Shown piece by piece: positions 5,175 through 5,186 of a stretch of 5,186 bases of DNA. The notes below the pieces were generated by a model, which made no database searches, had not been told where the DNA came from, and saw only the letters and a program-made list of their open reading frames with translations. Position numbers and translations under genes: made by a program. The stretch's first letter is position 1. Every line of letters starts with the position of its first letter. The DNA comes from Sulfurovum sp. (GTDB lineage Bacteria > Campylobacterota > Campylobacteria > Campylobacterales > Sulfurovaceae): contig DYPM01000036.1 of assembly GCA_020719895.1 (NCBI GenBank), forward strand, positions 10,756 to 15,941. Direction: 5' to 3'.

Positions 5175-5186
5175 AGAGGTTTCAGT

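Noticed and set aside
5058..5186. Lysine (L-box) riboswitch upstream of lysC
   Set aside because: The lysine aptamer is much longer, with a five-helix junction. Only three simple hairpins are present, with none of its architecture.
5142..5186. C-terminal tail of an upstream gene on the minus strand
   Set aside because: One minus-strand frame is open from the edge to a TAG at 5141-5139 (tail ...EKLVFRSFRGL). The stretch is too short and palindrome-derived to call a gene.

Overview
The window reads as chromosomal DNA from a member of the Campylobacterota (formerly Epsilonproteobacteria). The strongest evidence is the tight same-strand order lysC - hobA - DNA polymerase III delta' - folP. As I recall, this order is shared with Helicobacter pylori (HP1229-HP1232) and Campylobacter jejuni (Cj0582-Cj0585). 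HobA is a DnaA-binding protein confined to this phylum. The base composition is moderately AT-rich, and a free-living sulfur- or hydrogen-oxidising genus (Sulfurovum/Sulfurimonas-like) is possible, but the genus cannot be fixed from the sequence.

Layout: all genes lie on the minus strand, so the window is transcribed from right to left. At the right edge (about 5090-5174) is a non-coding stretch with three consecutive perfect inverted repeats. Then come lysC (5057-3849), hobA (3844-3296, GTG start), the short delta' gene (3299-2679) and folP (2662-1508). Junctions are +4, -4 and +16 nt, which is typical of one translationally coupled operon. After a 131-bp intergenic gap with a probable promoter comes manC (1376 to the left edge). 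It encodes a bifunctional mannose-1-phosphate guanylyltransferase / mannose-6-phosphate isomerase, missing only its last few residues.

Functions: lysC commits aspartate to the lysine (diaminopimelate), threonine and methionine branches. HobA helps DnaA assemble on the origin. Delta' is a clamp-loader subunit of the replicative polymerase. FolP makes dihydropteroate for folate. The operon therefore mixes amino-acid and folate biosynthesis with replication. manC supplies GDP-mannose for surface polysaccharide and looks like a separate transcription unit.

Most worth a second look: (1) the three-hairpin array upstream of lysC, two of whose hairpins would fold with CUUG tetraloops in lysC-sense RNA; (2) a strong in-frame Shine-Dalgarno plus ATG inside lysC, where the beta subunit of alpha/beta-type aspartokinases begins; (3) an in-frame A-AAA-AAG slippery heptamer at the end of the delta' gene, whose -1 frame ends in a TAATG overlapping the folP start. 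No mobile element, CRISPR array, tRNA or rRNA was seen, and no clearly new multi-gene system is present.
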